Source: Clostridia bacterium
Lineage (GTDB): Bacteria; Bacillota; Clostridia; Oscillospirales; Acutalibacteraceae
NCBI GenBank assembly: GCA_024404125.1
Contig: JAKSQL010000052.1
Span: 1-7,195, forward strand
Length of the DNA stretch: 7,195 bases
Reading direction: 5' to 3'
Part shown: piece after piece, positions 6,087-7,195 of the stretch
How positions within the stretch are numbered: the stretch's first letter is position 1
Layout of the letters: each line of letters opens with the position of its first letter
The notes under the pieces: generated by a model
The model's input: the letters and a program-made list of their open reading frames with translations, nothing else
Told to the model about the DNA's origin: nothing
The model's database searches: none
Program-made: the position numbers and the translations under genes

Positions 6087-6986
6087 ATGCAAAACGGCTT
6101 TTTAAACAGTATTAAAAACTCAAAAATCAAATTTGAAGAAAATGTTTTAATGAAAAACCGCACCACCTTTAAAATAGGCGGCGCGGCTGATGTTGTTTTG
6201 TTCCCCGAGTGTGCCGAGGAACTTAAAAAAGCCGTAGTTATTTGCAGAGATAATAACGTACCGTATTTTATTTTAGGCAACGGCTCGAATTTGCTTGTTA
6301 GTGATAAGGGTATTGAGGGTGCCGTTATCAGTACCGAAAAATTAAACGGTATCGAGGTATCGGAAAATAAAATCTTTTGTTTGGCGGGAACACCGCTTAT
6401 AAAGGTCTGCAATAAGGCAAAAGAATGTTTTCTTTCAGGGCTTGAATTTGCATACGGAATACCCGGCAGTGTAGGCGGCGCGTTTTATATGAATGCTGGC
6501 GCTTACGGCGGTGAAATTAAAAACGTTGCGTTTAGTGCTTTGTGTGTGGATGGTAACGGTAATTTTATAAATATAGACGCAAAAGATATGGATTTCGGGT
6601 ACAGAACGAGTATTTTTAAACAAGAGGACCTTATTATCTGCGCCGCGATTTTTGAACTTGAAAGCGGAAATACAGATGATATTTCGGAGAAAATGAACGA
6701 ATATATGTCAAAGCGGAAGCAGAAGCAACCGCTTGAATACCCGAGCGCAGGCAGTACCTTTAAGCGCCCCGAGGGTAATTTTGCAGGTGCGCTTATTGAA
6801 AAAAACGGTCTAAAAGGCAAAAGTGTAGGCGGCGCGCAGGTAAGCGAAAAACACGCGGGCTTTATAATAAATAAGGGTAATGCTACGGCGAGTGACGTTT
6901 TATCCCTTATAAAAGAGATACAGCAGACCGTACTGCTTAATGACGGTGTGACGCTTGAAACCGAAGTAATATTTGCGGGAAGGTGA
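6087..6986 (+). CDS. murB: UDP-N-acetylmuramate dehydrogenase (UDP-N-acetylenolpyruvoylglucosamine reductase)
   Basis: This is a complete 299-residue MurB, the FAD enzyme that uses NADPH to reduce UDP-GlcNAc-enolpyruvate to UDP-MurNAc, the second committed step of peptidoglycan synthesis in the cytosol. The FAD-binding domain opens with NRTTFKIGGAAD (24-35) and contains LGNGSNLLV (63-71) and YGIPGSVGGAFYMNAGAYGG (123-142). Catalytic residues are visible: Arg173 in YRTS (172-175), the proton-donor Ser223 in AGSTFKRP, and Glu291 in the closing TLETEV. The length and compact form fit the shorter type II MurB of Gram-positive bacteria. A GGAG site five bases before the ATG supports the start. The gene lies nine bases after glucokinase and seven bases before the rapZ start, so it sits inside one transcript. 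Identity is certain. Confidence 0.97.
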   Translation: MQNGFLNSIKNSKIKFEENVLMKNRTTFKIGGAADVVLFPECAEELKKAVVICRDNNVPYFILGNGSNLLVSDKGIEGAVISTEKLNGIEVSENKIFCLAGTPLIKVCNKAKECFLSGLEFAYGIPGSVGGAFYMNAGAYGGEIKNVAFSALCVDGNGNFINIDAKDMDFGYRTSIFKQEDLIICAAIFELESGNTDDISEKMNEYMSKRKQKQPLEYPSAGSTFKRPEGNFAGALIEKNGLKGKSVGGAQVSEKHAGFIINKGNATASDVLSLIKEIQQTVLLNDGVTLETEVIFAGR

Positions 6987-6993
6987 AAATTTT

Positions 6994-7195
6994 ATGGAGT
7001 TACTTATCGTAACGGGAATGTCGGGTGCCGGTAAATCTCAGGCAGCTAACGCCCTTGAAGATATGGGGTTTTACGACATCGTTATCTCACTCAAAGCTTC
7101 GGATGTGCGCATGAATTATGAAGCGTACAGGATCGTCAGCGAAAAGACAGATTATCCATTGCATATAGGCATCACCGAAGCAGGCACGAGAGAAC
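6994..7195 (+). CDS. rapZ: Chimeric partial reading frame: RapZ N-terminus joined to IspG interior
   Basis: This frame is open from an ATG seven bases after murB to the window edge (67 codons). Residues 1-27, MELLIVTGMSGAGKSQAANA followed by LEDMGFY, are the N-terminus of RapZ (YvcJ), a P-loop nucleotide-binding protein (Walker A GMSGAGKS, 8-15). RapZ is an RNase adaptor controlling glucosamine-6-phosphate synthase in Enterobacteria and is linked to cell-wall metabolism in Firmicutes. RapZ should continue with a Cys-Val-Asp-Asn stretch. Instead, from Asp28 onward the protein reads as an internal segment of the isoprenoid enzyme IspG. The start is well supported: AAGGTGA overlaps the murB stop, and murB-rapZ is a standard Clostridia pair. 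The gene at this locus is therefore rapZ, and the sequence after about 7075 probably comes from elsewhere by misassembly. A natural fusion is possible but would lack most of RapZ and the IspG N-terminus. Confidence 0.8.
   Translation, partial: MELLIVTGMSGAGKSQAANALEDMGFYDIVISLKASDVRMNYEAYRIVSEKTDYPLHIGITEAGTRE
7075..7195 (+). other. ispG: Displaced internal segment of ispG (4-hydroxy-3-methylbut-2-enyl diphosphate synthase)
   Basis: Translated in the rapZ frame, this stretch gives DIVISLKASDV, then MNYEAYRIVSEKTDYPLHIG and ITEAGTRE. The S-x-K-A-S-D-V, Y-R, P-L-H-x-G-I-T-E-A-G series is a hallmark of IspG (GcpE), the iron-sulfur enzyme of the MEP isoprenoid pathway, at about residues 150-190 of the family. 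Neither the IspG N-terminal barrel nor its C-terminal cysteine motifs are present. Four of its five Ile codons are ATC, whereas the surrounding genes prefer ATA and ATT. This suggests DNA from another locus or another genome. Confidence 0.8.

Noticed and set aside
6068..6820. Minus-strand open frames opposite murB
   Set aside because: They are antisense to a complete MurB with all catalytic residues and have no start signals.

Overview
The window looks like chromosomal DNA from a low-to-mid GC Firmicute, most likely a gut-type Clostridia (Oscillospirales/Ruminococcaceae-like). The reasons are the HPr kinase/phosphorylase HprK, a ROK glucokinase with a Cys-x-Cys-Gly-x-x-Gly-Cys zinc motif, the order hprK - glucokinase - murB - rapZ, strong AGGAGG-type ribosome sites and AT-leaning codon use. 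This placement is inferred from content and gene order, not from a marker gene. No mobile element, CRISPR array, tRNA or rRNA is visible, and coding density is very high.

Layout. Two operons diverge from a 159-bp AT-rich region (3988-4146). Leftward on the minus strand are ychF (2884-3987), a small four-helix CmpB-type membrane protein with a TTG start (2461-2844), an alanine-racemase-family enzyme (1315-2451), a D-aspartate-ligase-like ATP-grasp enzyme broken by one in-frame TAG (89-1318), and the first 26 codons of a glutamine-dependent asparagine synthetase (1-78). Rightward on the plus strand are hprK (4147-5073), a ROK glucokinase (5121-6077), murB (6087-6986), and an open reading frame that starts as rapZ and continues as ispG (6994-7195).

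How the genes fit together. The right-hand operon links carbon control (HprK, glucokinase) to cell-wall precursor synthesis (MurB) and its regulation (RapZ). In the left-hand operon, a racemase, a D-amino-acid ligase and an amidotransferase are tightly coupled (4-bp overlap, 10-nt gap). That is the parts list expected for making a D-amino acid, attaching it to the peptidoglycan stem peptide and amidating it, as the D-Asp/D-isoAsn cross-bridge is made in Enterococcus and Lactococcus. Applying that pathway here is inference.

Two anomalies deserve attention. The ATP-grasp gene keeps perfect frame across a single TAG codon that falls between its ATP-binding and metal-binding halves. The last reading frame switches from the RapZ N-terminus to an internal IspG segment at about position 7075, with a change in isoleucine codon use. 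This is probably an assembly chimera near a contig end, and otherwise an extraordinary fusion.
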